A stretch of 28,460 nucleotides of DNA from a virus. The translations under genes were made by a program, and so were the position numbers. Below the pieces are notes generated by a model. It did not search any database, was not told where the DNA came from, and worked only from the letters and a program-made list of their open reading frames with translations. The DNA is taken from positions 1 through 28,460 of the IMG/VR virus record IMGVR_UViG_3300008266_000354, one strand, 5' to 3'. Below are positions 12,227 through 20,259 of the stretch, in pieces (position 1 is the first letter of the stretch; every line of letters begins with the position of its first letter).

Positions 12227-14599
12227 TCAGGGAGTAGAAACGAAACGCAGGCCGATTCGGTAGGTAGAACCGCCGATTGAAATAAGCAGATCGTCAGTAT
12301 CGCTGCCGCTGCTATGGGTAGTAACTGAACCGACCGCGAAGGCCGCGCCGCTTCCGTTCTTAAATGCGGTAGCCTTAAGATTGCCGACAACTTCGACTTT
12401 ATCGGTAGCGGTATAACCGACCGCAACGCCGATGCCGACATTACCAGCAGCGTCAACGACCAGGGCGCTTGTATCTGGGGTAGTCGAATCTTCGACTAGC
12501 AGGGCCGCGCCCGTTCCTAGTTGGGTAATCTTATAGGCTGGGCTGGTGCTGGTAACGACTACATTCTGCGTCTGGCTGAAGTAGTTAGAAACCCCGTTAA
12601 GCGTAGCCAACTGAATAGCAGCAAGGCTGCCGGAGAATGTTTTACCTACATAGTTAAGCCTGGTATTGAAGTTGCCCGCAAGCGGCTCGATATCGGTAAG
12701 GAAAATATCCCCTTCGATAAGCGTTGAAGGTGCGGCGGCATTATCAGGGACAGCGCCTAGGTTGATCGAAGCAGCAGCGCCTGATGCGCGGGCAGCCAAG
12801 TTAACCCTACCCGTGAAGGTAGCGCCAGAATTACGCGCGTATAATTCAACGCTATTTTTAATTACCCCATCGATTGTTAAGGCAATAGAATCGGTAGGGT
12901 TCTGAATGGAAACATAGGTTTCCGTCAGTTGCCCCCGGTAAAGACTAGCGCCAGATTGAGAATCTTTCTTAAAACCTTCGTTGTCCATTCTGGTAAATAT
13001 AGAAGAAGATCCGTTCGTAATGGTAATCGTTCCCCTAGTTTGCTTATTATAATAAAGCGGTTCGGAAGGATCGCCGATAGTAATCGCAAAGCCGCTAGTA
13101 TTGTTGAAGTTAGAAACGCCGGTAAAGTTCGGATTCGCAAGCGGCGCGTAAGTCGAAAGATTCGGGGTTGTGGCAGCCGTTACCTGCGTAGTTCCATCGG
13201 GGAAAGTAAGCCCGCCGCCGTTAGGCGCTAGAACGAACTTACCATTAAAAGGCGTAAACTTGTGGTAGTAATGCGTCCCTGCGCCCGTGTCATTATAACT
13301 GTCAATAACCAGATCGGTATTAAGGATATTGCCCAGGGTAGGCGCAGCGATTTCCCCGCTGAAGGTAGCGCCCGAAAGGCTGGCCTTAAGCGCGAGCGCG
13401 GTATCAACGCTGCTAGTAGAATAAACGCCTAGGTTCGTTCGGGCCTGGCTTACGCTGGCGAGATCGGAAAGGTTATTAGCCTGGCGGGCATATCGCCCAT
13501 CGGCAGAAGCCTCGGTTAAATAGGTATCTAGGATAAGCGGCTGCACCGAACCGGCATCTATTACCGCGTTCTTAAGGGTGCAGGGAATCTGCAGGACAGT
13601 AAGGGTTTTGCTATCGCTGGTAATTTCAACTTCCAGGTTAGTCGCGATTTCTTCTGCGCCGTCCAGAAGGCTAATCGCTTCGGCGGTATTCAAGGACAGT
13701 TCGCCGACATAGCCGCTAAAGGAAATCAGGCCCGCGCCGTTAGCGGTCAGTCCGCCCGTTCCGGGCTGCGCGGTAACTGTGATATCGTAGGCGTAAGCAC
13801 CGACCTGGGAAACGCTAACCTTATCTACCAGCGCGCCTAGGTTAAGCGCGTTTTGAACATCGGTAGCCGAAGCGCCGATCGCGATCGAAGCGCTGCTGAC
13901 ATCCGTTCCCGTAGCAGCATCGAAGGCCAGGGAGAACGAGCCGCCCTTAGGGTCGGGCATAATGCTGGCGCGATAGGTGGCGCGGCTGCCATCCCAGGCC
14001 GAAAGGCTTGCGATAGAAATAGCGCTGGCAGGGGTAGCGGCGAAGGAGGTAGCCAGACCGGCGATAGTCCGCTGCAGGTGAACCAGGACAATCTGCGGGC
14101 GGGTAGAATCGCCGATCTGTAACTTTGAGACAGTAGCGGAAGAGAGGGGAATGAGCGCCGCGCCATCGGTCAGGATATCGCCGCGCGCGCCGTTCAGATT
14201 GAAAACGATATTATAGTTACCGCCGATCTTGCTAACAGTAACGCCGCCGGCAGCGGTGATAGAAGCCAGGGAATTAAGCGCGGTAGCCAGGGCGGCTGCC
14301 GTAATGTTATAGGCTAGCGCGCTGGTAGTATCGCCGCCGAACGAAGCCTTCCAAGTTCCAGCCAGGGGAGGCTCATCGATCGGCCCGACCGCAATCTTAA
14401 TCCCAGGCGTTCCAGGAAAGGCTACCTCTTGCCGCGGGTAACTGCTAATTCCCGTATCTTCGACTAGATAGATTTCGAACCTGGCGGTATCGCCCAGCGT
14501 AACAGCCGGGTTAGTGATCTGCGAACTGCCGTTAAAGTTCCCGAAGGCCAGGCCGGTTCGCGGATTGATAAACAGTTTGATAGCGGAAGGCAGGGCCAT
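12227..14599 (-). CDS. tail fibre / receptor-binding protein, 790 aa
   Basis: The N-terminal 80 residues probably attach to the tail. Two related beta-type modules follow (around 80-145 and 215-285), each with G-T/S-F-x-x-x-F at the start, an A-L-N-x-L helix and V-S-x-x-G-x-Y-x-I. Around 370-395 comes N-N-L-S-D-L-A-S-V-S-Q-A-R-T-N-L-G, the classic tail-fibre shaft repeat, then triple-helix-like segments with S-G-A-T-F-S-G / S-G-A-T-F-T-G. The C-terminal part has V-D-A-A-G-N-V-G-I-G and a distal strand-rich tip. It should bind the host surface. No chaperone gene is recognisable directly after it. Confidence 0.82.
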   Translation of the reverse strand: MALPSAIKLFINPRTGLAFGNFNGSSQITNPAVTLGDTARFEIYLVEDTGISSYPRQEVAFPGTPGIKIAVGPIDEPPLAGTWKASFGGDTTSALAYNITAAALATALNSLASITAAGGVTVSKIGGNYNIVFNLNGARGDILTDGAALIPLSSATVSKLQIGDSTRPQIVLVHLQRTIAGLATSFAATPASAISIASLSAWDGSRATYRASIMPDPKGGSFSLAFDAATGTDVSSASIAIGASATDVQNALNLGALVDKVSVSQVGAYAYDITVTAQPGTGGLTANGAGLISFSGYVGELSLNTAEAISLLDGAEEIATNLEVEITSDSKTLTVLQIPCTLKNAVIDAGSVQPLILDTYLTEASADGRYARQANNLSDLASVSQARTNLGVYSTSSVDTALALKASLSGATFSGEIAAPTLGNILNTDLVIDSYNDTGAGTHYYHKFTPFNGKFVLAPNGGGLTFPDGTTQVTAATTPNLSTYAPLANPNFTGVSNFNNTSGFAITIGDPSEPLYYNKQTRGTITITNGSSSIFTRMDNEGFKKDSQSGASLYRGQLTETYVSIQNPTDSIALTIDGVIKNSVELYARNSGATFTGRVNLAARASGAAASINLGAVPDNAAAPSTLIEGDIFLTDIEPLAGNFNTRLNYVGKTFSGSLAAIQLATLNGVSNYFSQTQNVVVTSTSPAYKITQLGTGAALLVEDSTTPDTSALVVDAAGNVGIGVAVGYTATDKVEVVGNLKATAFKNGSGAAFAVGSVTTHSSGSDTDDLLISIGGSTYRIGLRFVSTP

Positions 14600-14605
14600 A
14601 GGGTT

Positions 14606-14634
14606 AGGTCAGTTCAAAGTTGCCGGGCCGTCAA
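14606..14634 (-). promoter_or_regulatory. possible promoter for the fibre gene (nearly leaderless)
   Basis: In the 68-base gap before the fibre gene, TTGACG (14634-14629) is followed after 17 bases by TGACCT (14611-14606). The usual start point would then fall on the A of the ATG at 14599. The -10 box is poor, so support rests mainly on the -35 box, the spacing and the unusual presence of a gap in an otherwise packed region. Confidence 0.35.
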
Positions 14635-14667
14635 ACGGGTTAGGCTTCGGCCTAGATCGGGCGGGTT

Positions 14668-15159
14668 TTATATTCCGAAAAACAGATAAACAGTATCGCC
14701 CGTAGTCGGTTCGATAAATCGACTAGAGGTAACGCTTCCCCTTAGGAGGTTTGAAACCTGATATGATTTGCCGCCGCCGGCTAGGGTTTCGACCTGGATA
14801 AAGCCGATGCTAAGATAAGAAGCCGAAGCCGTATTATCTGGCGGGCTTGGCATTATCGAAATCGTAGATTGGGCGCTGGGGTATTCGGTAGGGCTATTAG
14901 GGATTGTCAGGACTACGATAGCGTTAGCGGTAGGCGCGGCTAGGAACGCGCCATGCAGGCCGATCTGAACTCCGTTTATAGTCGGCAACTGATTGTTAAT
15001 CGTGCCGCGTGTAACCCTGAAAACTGTTTCGCTGGCATCGTCTTTAATGTCCTCATAAACGAAGAACGCCTGCGTAACTTCTGAGCGCGGGAAATCAACG
15101 ACCAGGGACTGCCCGCCCGAAGAATTATTAACTGTATAACCAACGCCTTGCTGCAGCAT
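14668..15159 (-). CDS. tail-tip/baseplate protein candidate, 163 aa
   Basis: A strand-rich protein (Q-S-L-V-V-D-F-P, A-I-V-V-L-T-I-P, Y-L-S-I-G-F-I-Q-V-E-T) ending G-D-T-V-Y-L-F-F-G-I, without charged clusters. Such composition is usual for small structural proteins between tape measure and fibre. No family is recognised; the structural call rests on position and composition. Start context GCGAACAT-ATG. Confidence 0.55.
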   Translation of the reverse strand: MLQQGVGYTVNNSSGGQSLVVDFPRSEVTQAFFVYEDIKDDASETVFRVTRGTINNQLPTINGVQIGLHGAFLAAPTANAIVVLTIPNSPTEYPSAQSTISIMPSPPDNTASASYLSIGFIQVETLAGGGKSYQVSNLLRGSVTSSRFIEPTTGDTVYLFFGI

Positions 15160-15171
15160 ATGTTCGCGGGT

Positions 15172-15882
15172 TTAGTTCTTCTTAGGGTAAATCTTACTAT
15201 GATATCCGCCAGGGCTGATGCGGATCGTAAAGTTTACTTTGTAAAGGTGGGCAAACTTTTCGTAACTCAGGCCGGTAAGCATCGCAAAGCGATCGTGAAA
15301 GAGGGAAATCTTCTGATTACCAGAAGGCAAAACTACATCTTCCATTCCGGGCATTTTAAGGAAAGTTTGGCCTACCATATTAACCCCGTCCTGGACTACG
15401 GATTTAGACGCGCTGAAAAACGAAGCCGTGATCTGGCTATCGGCGGTCAGGAAAGACTTAACCCCTACCAGGCCGTTATCGACTGCGGCCTTATTCGTTT
15501 CCTTAAACGACTGCGTAACGGAATCCCAGCCTAGCGGCTTCAGGATTTTAACGAAATCCTTATGCGCCTGGATCGGCTGCGTTCCCGTAACTACATCGCC
15601 TTTAATCTGAATCTTCGTAATCTCGCCCTGTTCAATGCCGACATATTCCGCGATGATCTGCGATCGTTCGCCCTTGATGATCGTATAAGTTGACTTGTGG
15701 CATTTCAGCCTGCCGTCCTTAGGGTGAACATCGCCGTTCTTCGGCGCGCGCGAAGCGGCCTGATCGCCAGGGCAGGCGAAGGTTAGGCGCGAAGTAAGCA
15801 GCCCGTAGCCGTCCGATTCAATCGACCAATCCGGCTGGAGTTCCAGCCCGTTGATATTTCCTTTAGTAACGATTCGGGACAT
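15172..15882 (-). CDS. tail protein candidate (distal tail/tip), 236 aa
   Basis: The gene follows the tape measure by five bases, the position of distal-tail or tip proteins in siphoviruses. The N-terminal half is beta-rich (G-L-L-T-S-R-L-T-F-A, S-T-Y-T-I-I-K-G-E-R-S-Q-I-I-A-E-Y), compatible with a Dit- or gp27-like fold but without a clear signature. The C-terminal half has mixed helices and ends lysine-rich. Function assigned by order only. Confidence 0.55.
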   Translation of the reverse strand: MSRIVTKGNINGLELQPDWSIESDGYGLLTSRLTFACPGDQAASRAPKNGDVHPKDGRLKCHKSTYTIIKGERSQIIAEYVGIEQGEITKIQIKGDVVTGTQPIQAHKDFVKILKPLGWDSVTQSFKETNKAAVDNGLVGVKSFLTADSQITASFFSASKSVVQDGVNMVGQTFLKMPGMEDVVLPSGNQKISLFHDRFAMLTGLSYEKFAHLYKVNFTIRISPGGYHSKIYPKKN

Positions 15883-15887
15883 ATGTT

Positions 15888-17321
15888 TTAGACAGTATAA
15901 GTTCCTCCCCTAGATGTGCTAGGTTTGGTAAAGTTGGTATCGGGAACTTCGGGCAGGGTCTTAACATTCAACTTCTGCAGTTCGATCAGAATCTTCTGGC
16001 TGATATCCAGGGCGGCGGCCTGGTAATCAATACCGCTGGTCATAGCCTCGCCGGCGAGCGCGCCGCCGATATCGCGGAGGCTGCTGCCGGTGAACTTGCC
16101 GGCGGCTTCGGCGGCCTTGGCTTCAGCGTCCAGGGCTTTGCCTAGTTCATCCTTTTTCTGCTTCTCTTTGTCGGCAGCGATCTTCGCGGCATCGGCATCG
16201 GCCTTTTCCTTTTCCTTCGCGGCATCGGCATCGGCCTTTTCTTTGGCCTTCGCGGCATCGGCAGTTTCCTTTTCCTTCTGCTTCTTCGCGGCGGCTTCGT
16301 CAGCGATCGCCTTAAGTTTGTCGGCTGCTTCTTTAGCGGCGGCTTGGGCATCGGCGGCTTCCTTTTCTTTGCGCGCCTTTTCGCGGGCGGCGTATTCTTT
16401 GATAATCAGGTCGCGTTCCTCATCGGTCAGGGTATCCTTTACGAAGGTATCAGCGGCGCGCCGACCTTCCTTGTAATTGATGCGCCGCCCGTAGCCTTCC
16501 ATAATCATAGAACCGCCGCTTTGCTTCCGCATTTCTTCTTCGGTCAGGGTAGGGAAAAGTTCGGCCTTGATTGCCTGTCGGCCCTGGCCTGCTTCGCCTT
16601 GAAACATTTTTTCGCGGGCCTTCTCTCTGGCAGTTTCAACCTTTTCCTTAAGTTCTTCTTTCTTCGTGTTCATCTCATCTTCTCGAAGGATCGCGGCTTC
16701 TTCTTCGCTGAGAACATCGCCGGCATCGGTATAGCCTTGGGTTGCTTCCTGGGCTTTGCGCAGGATCGGAATAAGTTTTTCGACCGAAGAACCTAGCAGG
16801 CCTGACGCGATCTTAAACTGCGTTGCATCGTCCGCGCCGGTGGACATAGCGCGGCCCAATCGTTCGATTACCTCGATAGGCTTAATCGCGCCGGCGGCGA
16901 TATCGGAAGCAGCGAATCCAAGCGCCTGCAGCGCGGCGGCCTGGCTGCTGGTCGGGTCTTTAGCGGCATCGATCGCTTTACGAACTTCGACATAGGCCTG
17001 CGCTACAGTATCGATTCCAACCCCAGCCGCTTCGGCTGCGCTGCCTAGGCGCTGATATTCTTCTACGCTGATATTCAAGGCCTTCGCCTGGTTCGGAAGT
17101 TCAGCGCCGAACTTAATCGCTTCGGCTACCTTCTGCTTATATTCCTCGATCGCGCTGCCGATAGCGCTGATACCAGCCTGGACAAGAGCCATAGGGCCGG
17201 CAACGCCTAGCGCCATCTTAGCCAGGTCGCTGCCGAAACTGTTAATTTTCTTGTTAACAGTATCGACAACTTTCGAAGTGTTATCCTTCGCGTTGATTGA
17301 GAACTCTAGGCTATTGCTCAT
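15888..17321 (-). CDS. tail tape measure protein, 477 aa
   Basis: The N-terminus (S-I-N-A-K-D-N-T-S-K-V-V-D-T-V-N-K-K-I) is typical of tape measures. A hydrophobic alanine/glycine-rich stretch (about 35-58) and long helices follow. Residues about 315-410 are a charged Ala/Lys/Glu/Asp coiled coil with an 11-residue internal repeat. It sets tail length and is threaded through the tail tube. With about 1.5 angstrom per residue the tail would be near 70 nm, short for a siphovirus. No peptidase or transglycosylase domain is present. The start overlaps the previous stop (ATGAGCAATAG). Confidence 0.8.
   Translation of the reverse strand: MSNSLEFSINAKDNTSKVVDTVNKKINSFGSDLAKMALGVAGPMALVQAGISAIGSAIEEYKQKVAEAIKFGAELPNQAKALNISVEEYQRLGSAAEAAGVGIDTVAQAYVEVRKAIDAAKDPTSSQAAALQALGFAASDIAAGAIKPIEVIERLGRAMSTGADDATQFKIASGLLGSSVEKLIPILRKAQEATQGYTDAGDVLSEEEAAILREDEMNTKKEELKEKVETAREKAREKMFQGEAGQGRQAIKAELFPTLTEEEMRKQSGGSMIMEGYGRRINYKEGRRAADTFVKDTLTDEERDLIIKEYAAREKARKEKEAADAQAAAKEAADKLKAIADEAAAKKQKEKETADAAKAKEKADADAAKEKEKADADAAKIAADKEKQKKDELGKALDAEAKAAEAAGKFTGSSLRDIGGALAGEAMTSGIDYQAAALDISQKILIELQKLNVKTLPEVPDTNFTKPSTSRGGTYTV
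16183..16281. repeat. 33-bp tandem repeat inside the tape measure gene (three units)
   Basis: The word TTCGCGGCATCGG recurs at 16183, 16216 and 16249, a period of 33 bases, so the frame is kept and an 11-residue unit (A-D-A-A-K-E-K-E-K-A-D type) is repeated. The third unit has diverged. Such in-frame repeats in a ruler protein can change tail length by recombination slippage. Confidence 0.85.
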
Positions 17322-17907
17322 TCGGTTTCGGGCTTTCCCCTACAGTTGCCGCGCCGTCAACCGCGCCGGGTTTGTCCAGGCTGGCGATTAGTTCTTCGTC
17401 ATCCGTTGAAAGGATATCCATCTTAGCGCCTCCCTGGATTGAGAAAACAGCAGCAAGCCAGATCGCCTTAGCCTCCGGCATTTGCATAGCCTCCGAATAG
17501 GATATGCCGTTTTTACATAGGGCGGCTACGACCGATAACTGCCAGGGAACAGTTCCTTCGCCGCCGCGCTGGCTGTCCTTCTTTTCGTAGAACTTAGGCC
17601 AATCCTTATGCGTATCGATATGCGCGACAAAGGCGCGGCAGCCCTGGGCGAATAGTTTACGATCCAGGGTAAGCCGCAGCATAAGCCAGCGGTCAGCCCA
17701 GGTAGGCTTTCCGAAAGGTTCTTCGGCGCACACCTTCAGGCCGATAATCAGATCAGCCGGCGTAATCTCCTTATCGGCTTCCAGAAACGGGGAATCGATG
17801 CCCTGCAGCCAAACCCGATGTTTGATGCAGAAGGGTAAAAGAATGCGGCCCAGAACATTCGTTCGGGCCGCTATCAGGTGCGCGTTCAGAAATCTTCGGT
17901 CAGCCAT
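17311..17907 (-). CDS. tail assembly chaperone-position protein, 198 aa
   Basis: It lies between the tail tube candidate and the tape measure, where lambda has gpG/gpGT. The N-terminal 140 residues are helical with conserved-looking words (L-G-R-I-L-L-P-F-C, I-T-P-A-D-L-I-I-G-L-K-V-C). The C-terminus is acidic and disordered. I found no in-frame slippery heptamer or overlapping extension, so the usual frameshifted long form seems absent or not visible. Function inferred from order. Confidence 0.55.
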   Translation of the reverse strand: MADRRFLNAHLIAARTNVLGRILLPFCIKHRVWLQGIDSPFLEADKEITPADLIIGLKVCAEEPFGKPTWADRWLMLRLTLDRKLFAQGCRAFVAHIDTHKDWPKFYEKKDSQRGGEGTVPWQLSVVAALCKNGISYSEAMQMPEAKAIWLAAVFSIQGGAKMDILSTDDEELIASLDKPGAVDGAATVGESPKPNEQ

Positions 17908-17933
17908 AAACCGACCTTAGCGCCTGGCTGCGC

Positions 17934-18278
17934 TTAGGCAATACCTTCGTAGTCGATCGCGCTAACGCTGATGCGCATATAACCCTTCGCTTCGCCGCGT
18001 TCTTCGATCGTCTGGATAAAGCCCGAAAAGGCGATGCCGTTGCCGGTGAACGAAAGCGCATCCCCGATGCTGGCAGAGTAGGTAGTCGGAACGAGGCCTT
18101 CGACCTGGAGGGTCGTGCGTTCGTCATACATCTTAACGCCGATCACAACGCCGCTTGCGTTCGTAACTTCATCCGAATTGGCAAAGGATTTGCTGACAGT
18201 ATAGGACTGCACAGTAAGGCCGGTAATAGTGCCGTTAATGCCGTGGATGTGGGCAGTTCCCTTGGTTACAGTAGCCAT
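17934..18278 (-). CDS. small tail tube protein candidate, 114 aa
   Basis: A strand-rich protein (I-T-G-L-T-V-Q-S-Y-T-V-S-K-S-F, E-V-T-N-A-S-G-V-V-I-G) ending R-I-S-V-S-A-I-D-Y. Alternating hydrophobic beta strands with short turns and a position after the tail terminator candidate fit a tube-forming subunit. It is short for a tail tube protein, so a structural partner is possible. A 30-base gap with a TTTGAC word precedes it. Confidence 0.55.
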   Translation of the reverse strand: MATVTKGTAHIHGINGTITGLTVQSYTVSKSFANSDEVTNASGVVIGVKMYDERTTLQVEGLVPTTYSASIGDALSFTGNGIAFSGFIQTIEERGEAKGYMRISVSAIDYEGIA

Positions 18279-18308
18279 AGAAGTTAGTTGTTATAATTGC
18301 GGGCTTAG

Positions 18309-18746
18309 TCAAACGGCGGCTAACACAACCAGAAGTTCAAGGTTTAGCGTAGTCATAAAGGCCCGATCGCCGCGCCCTTCGTCTATGCTTTGAACATCGA
18401 TGTAATAAACAGCCGCGTCCCCGATCGCAGCGAACGATGCCTTAACGCCGGCCTGATCCTCTAGCCGGCCCTGGACATTCTGGCAGGCGGTGCGGTGAGC
18501 GCTAAGGCTGCCGCTGTCGATCTGCGTAAAGATGCCTACGCTGACGCGGCAAAGGTAGTTGCCTAATCCCTGGGCCAGCCCAGGCGGCGCGCCGGCTGAT
18601 TCGCAGGCTACGATGATATTATCCGGCTGGTCGATCTTGTCGGCCTGCGCGGCGGCCCTGATCTGATAGCCAGCCAGGTCGGCTTCGCCCTGCAGGTTCG
18701 CGACCAGGGCGGTTTCGATGATATCCAGGATAGATTTAGTTCCCAT
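18309..18746 (-). CDS. tail terminator / minor tail protein candidate, 145 aa
   Basis: The start at 18746 (M-G-T-K-S-I-L-D-I-I-E) is preceded by AACTTT-ATG, as at three other morphogenesis genes; the open frame above it is the overlap with the previous gene. An N-terminal helix, then beta strands (D-N-I-I-V-A-C-E-S-A, L-C-R-V-S-V-G-I-F-T) and a C-terminal L-N-L-E-L-L-V-V fit gpU/tail-terminator-like proteins of this size. Identification by order and size. Confidence 0.55.
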   Translation of the reverse strand: MGTKSILDIIETALVANLQGEADLAGYQIRAAAQADKIDQPDNIIVACESAGAPPGLAQGLGNYLCRVSVGIFTQIDSGSLSAHRTACQNVQGRLEDQAGVKASFAAIGDAAVYYIDVQSIDEGRGDRAFMTTLNLELLVVLAAV

Positions 18747-18750
18747 AAAG

Positions 18751-19734
18751 TTAGGCCTGCTTTTGGCCTGAGTTAAATCGGTCGGCGGCAATCTTCTGGA
18801 AATGCCCAACGCGAAGGCTAAGGTTTCCGGCCCGTTCAAGTAATACCCTGGTAGCCGTAGCCGCGCGGGTAGCAGCGCCGAAGATGTTGCCGATATCGTT
18901 CTTAACGATAATGTTCAGGCGCTTATCCCCAGGGGAGAGAGTTCCGGCTGCGGCAAGTTCAGCGCCGACAATGCTAACTTGCCCGTAGTTAGATGCGTGG
19001 CGCTTGATCCAGGCGGGCAGCGCCTTAACCCCGAAGTTCTTTCTAACCCCGTTGATCTTAGGCGCGCCTAGTTTGTTGATAGCCGCAAACCAGCCGGCCT
19101 TCATAAAGCCGACCCTGCGCTGCCTAGTCTTGATGTATTGTTTGATTGCGGATTCGGGCGCGATCTTCTGGCTGCCTGGGTTATGCTTAGTCGAAGGCCC
19201 GTTGTTGCGCCTGATGCGCCCGCGATAGAACCGGCGTTCGCGATCGTGTTCTTCCTTGATGCCGCCAGGGCCGACCAGGTTATAAGCGCGATAGATGAAA
19301 AGGTTTCGGGCCTTGCTATAGGATCGGGCGAAATCCTGATCGTCATAAATCTTCTGCAGAACCCCAGCCTTCGGGCGCTTGCCTTGCTTCCATTTCGCGA
19401 ACTTGTTGCCGCTGCCCGTTGCCGGACTAACGGCAGCAGCCAGGCTTTTGCTATCGGGCATAATGACCGCTTCGACATCGCGCGCGACCGCAGCGTTACC
19501 CCAGGTTTCGGCAATCTTCTTATCGCCCTGGCCGCCGCCTTCCCCGTCAATCGGCGGCGAAAAGACCATCGCGGCGCGGCAGGTAAGCGCGGCTTCTTCT
19601 TTGACCAGATCGACTAGCGCCTGGCCCGTGAACTTCGCGTAATCGGCGAACTGCGCAGAAAGCAAATCCTGCTTATGCTTATCAAAGGAAACCGATAGCG
19701 GGCCGTTCCCCGTGGTCAGCGGGCTTACATTCAT
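18751..19734 (-). CDS. head-tail/minor tail protein, 327 aa, unknown
   Basis: A basic protein (R-R-F-Y-R-G-R-I-R-R-N-N, K-T-R-Q-R-R-V-G-F-M-K) lying between the 110-aa connector candidate and the tail terminator candidate. HK97 gp10-like proteins occupy this place but are shorter. The central basic region of about 60 residues could be an insertion. The start at 19734 overlaps the previous stop as ATGA. The family is not recognised. Confidence 0.6.
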   Translation of the reverse strand: MNVSPLTTGNGPLSVSFDKHKQDLLSAQFADYAKFTGQALVDLVKEEAALTCRAAMVFSPPIDGEGGGQGDKKIAETWGNAAVARDVEAVIMPDSKSLAAAVSPATGSGNKFAKWKQGKRPKAGVLQKIYDDQDFARSYSKARNLFIYRAYNLVGPGGIKEEHDRERRFYRGRIRRNNGPSTKHNPGSQKIAPESAIKQYIKTRQRRVGFMKAGWFAAINKLGAPKINGVRKNFGVKALPAWIKRHASNYGQVSIVGAELAAAGTLSPGDKRLNIIVKNDIGNIFGAATRAATATRVLLERAGNLSLRVGHFQKIAADRFNSGQKQA

Positions 19735-20063
19735 CGGAATTGGTCAGCGTCCTGGGTAGTCATCTGCAGCCAGGCAGTTCCAGGCTTATGACTAAAGCCG
19801 ACAACGCGCAGGCTGCGCCCGTCAAAGGTAAGGGTTCGCCCGATCTGCATATGCGCCTTCGCAGCCAGGGCCGCGCTAGTGGCAGGGACTTTGATAACAA
19901 CGCTGATCGTATCCGACAGGCCGCCGGCTGCGAACGATTGGGTTAGGGTAGGTTCGCCGACCGCAGCCAGGTATTCCGTTCCGTTGATCGTAACAGTTTG
20001 CCCGATTTCCTGAACGATTGCCTGGGCATCGGCAAGCCAAGCGGCTGATAGGGCGCTATCCAT
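19731..20063 (-). CDS. head-tail connector candidate, 110 aa
   Basis: A small protein with an N-terminal helix and a beta barrel-like C-terminal part (G-R-T-L-T-F-D-G-R-S-L-R-V-V-G-F), resembling head-completion or stopper proteins (gpFII-like fold) that close the portal after packaging. It is the first gene after the capsid terminator. The ATG at 20063 follows GCAATTGT. Assignment from size, strands and order. Confidence 0.55.
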   Translation of the reverse strand: MDSALSAAWLADAQAIVQEIGQTVTINGTEYLAAVGEPTLTQSFAAGGLSDTISVVIKVPATSAALAAKAHMQIGRTLTFDGRSLRVVGFSHKPGTAWLQMTTQDADQFR

Positions 20064-20207
20064 ACAATTGCAGCCAGGGACAAACGACCAGCCCAGCCCG
20101 CAGGCTGCCCTGGCTTTGCTGCCTGGCTTGCCCGTAGCGGCCCGTTTGCCGGCCTGCCTATGCCTATCCCTACCCTAGCCCGCCCAGGCCGCCAGGATCG
20201 CAGGCAC
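20064..20207. other. non-coding gap between capsid terminator and connector gene
   Basis: About 144 bases with no convincing frame and no clear promoter. It is GC-rich with short dyads such as CAGCC-CGCA-GGCTG. If the terminator works, genes downstream need read-through or a promoter in this gap. I see no TTGACA-like box, so read-through is the simpler reading. Confidence 0.5.
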
Positions 20208-20237
20208 AAAAAAGGCCCGCCGGTTAGGGCGGGCCTT
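20208..20237 (-). terminator. intrinsic terminator after the major capsid gene
   Basis: AAGGCCCGCC and GGCGGGCCTT form a perfect 10-bp stem around a 6-base loop (20212-20237). On the minus strand the stem is followed by six Ts (20213-20208), two of which pair as the base of the stem. It starts 22 bases after the capsid stop codon and is the clearest terminator in the window. Confidence 0.92.
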
Positions 20238-20259
20238 CGAAGGCAGGCAGCAGAACCGC

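Noticed and set aside
17311-17400. Programmed frameshift in the tail chaperone-position gene
   Set aside because: A GGGGAAAG string occurs near the end, but it is not in the frame needed for a -1 slip, and no overlapping extension frame was found.
18290-18320. TTTGAC plus TATAAC as a promoter before the tail tube candidate
   Set aside because: The boxes are only 11 bases apart and the TTTGAC word contains the stop codon of the preceding gene.
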